DNA from: Spartobacteria bacterium
Lineage (GTDB): Bacteria > Verrucomicrobiota > Verrucomicrobiia > Chthoniobacterales > UBA10450
Assembly: GCA_003169975.1 (NCBI GenBank)
Contig: PNAA01000006.1
Span: 1 to 60,885 of the forward strand
Length of the DNA: 60,885 nt
Reading direction: 5' to 3'
The first letter of the stretch is position 1. Every line of letters starts with the position of its first letter. A program made the position numbers and the translations under genes. This document shows positions 60,637 through 60,885 of this stretch, piece after piece. The notes beneath the pieces are model-generated. The model saw only the letters and a list, made by a program, of their open reading frames with translations, was not told where the DNA came from and ran no database searches.

Positions 60637-60885
60637 GCTGTCCGAAAAGTAGCTTTCGGCGGGAAATGATAGATCGAGTTAAGGTAGGTGGCGCATGGCG
60701 ATCATGAGGCAGCCAAGGAGAATAAAGCCCATGAAGACAGATCGCTTCTTTTCCCATCGAACCAGCAGACGACGATGATTTCCGAGCCAGGCGATAGTCC
60801 TCTCCACGATCCAGCGATGGCGATAGCGGCGCACGGCACGTCCATCCTGGGTCTTAGTCTCAGCACGACGGTTTTTGCGATGCGG
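60637..60885 (-). mobile_element. IS5-family insertion sequence, partial (3' end of transposase)
   Basis: The minus-strand frame stops at 60679-60681 and runs off the window. It encodes GRAVRRYRHRWIVERTIAWL, GNHRRLLVRWEKKRSVFMGF and ILLGCLMIAMRHLP, the C-terminal DDE domain of IS5-type transposases with the catalytic Glu in WIVERTIAWL. Its N-terminal part is missing only because of the window edge. The terminal inverted repeat may begin with GGCTGTCCGAAAAGTAG near 60637. Confidence 0.85.

Overview
The window is a GC-rich chromosomal stretch of a member of the Verrucomicrobiota. The best evidence is the truncated 16S rRNA gene at the left edge. Its complement carries the EUB338-III signature (436-453), the variant typical of Verrucomicrobia, instead of the common bacterial one. 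Gene content agrees: autotransporter-associated repeat proteins, TonB/ExbB/ExbD modules and a TreS-maltokinase fusion. A soil-type Chthoniobacterales/Spartobacteria relative is my guess, but the sequence alone does not prove it.

Layout. 1-803: 5' half of a 16S gene on the minus strand. 1.3-6.6 kb: minus-strand genes for a KTSC protein, a DUF1223 protein, a two-gene nucleotidyltransferase pair and trehalose synthase-maltokinase. 6.8-10.6 kb: accessory zone with an endosialidase-chaperone adhesin, a truncated DUF2971-like gene, a two-gene cassette with a TIR-like DUF4062 protein, and gene remnants. 10.7-15.3 kb: lysine aminomutase, HtrA protease, phosphodiester glycosidase and FAH hydrolase. 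15.5-18.1 kb: exbB-exbD-tonB-exbD operon. 18.1-27.6 kb: housekeeping genes (rdgB, leuS, mscL, galE, hisS, aspS). 27.6-29.2 kb: degenerate segment ending in a second, diverged copy of the aspS 3' end. 29.2-34.7 kb: sodium symporter, OGG-type glycosylase, a second tonB-exbB-exbD module joined to def. 35.7-38.8 kb: replication locus with paired DnaA-box-like repeats, dnaA and dnaN. 38.9-53.3 kb: mixed metabolism, cell-wall and repair genes (GT9, miaB, mtnP, bioF, D-Ala-D-Ala carboxypeptidase, xylB, ubiX-acyltransferase-folD, a geranylgeranyl-reductase-like enzyme, uvrC). 53.3-58.6 kb: mrdA, then CbiX, GAF and Fe-S genes and an amidohydrolase. 58.7-60.9 kb: PATRR adhesin, an interrupted alpha/beta hydrolase and an IS5-type transposase cut by the window edge.

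Two genome-wide signals stand out. First, the octamer CCTAACGA occurs about 40 times on both strands, against roughly 1.5 expected from base composition. It resembles a DNA uptake or other genome-signature word. Second, several families of roughly 70-130 bp imperfect palindromes pepper the window. They lie between genes, supply stop codons to neighbouring genes, and are inserted in frame inside leuS (three times), miaB and uvrC, a behaviour like Rickettsia palindromic elements. The best candidate for an undescribed system is the overlapping DUF4062 plus repeat-protein pair at 8.9-9.9 kb.
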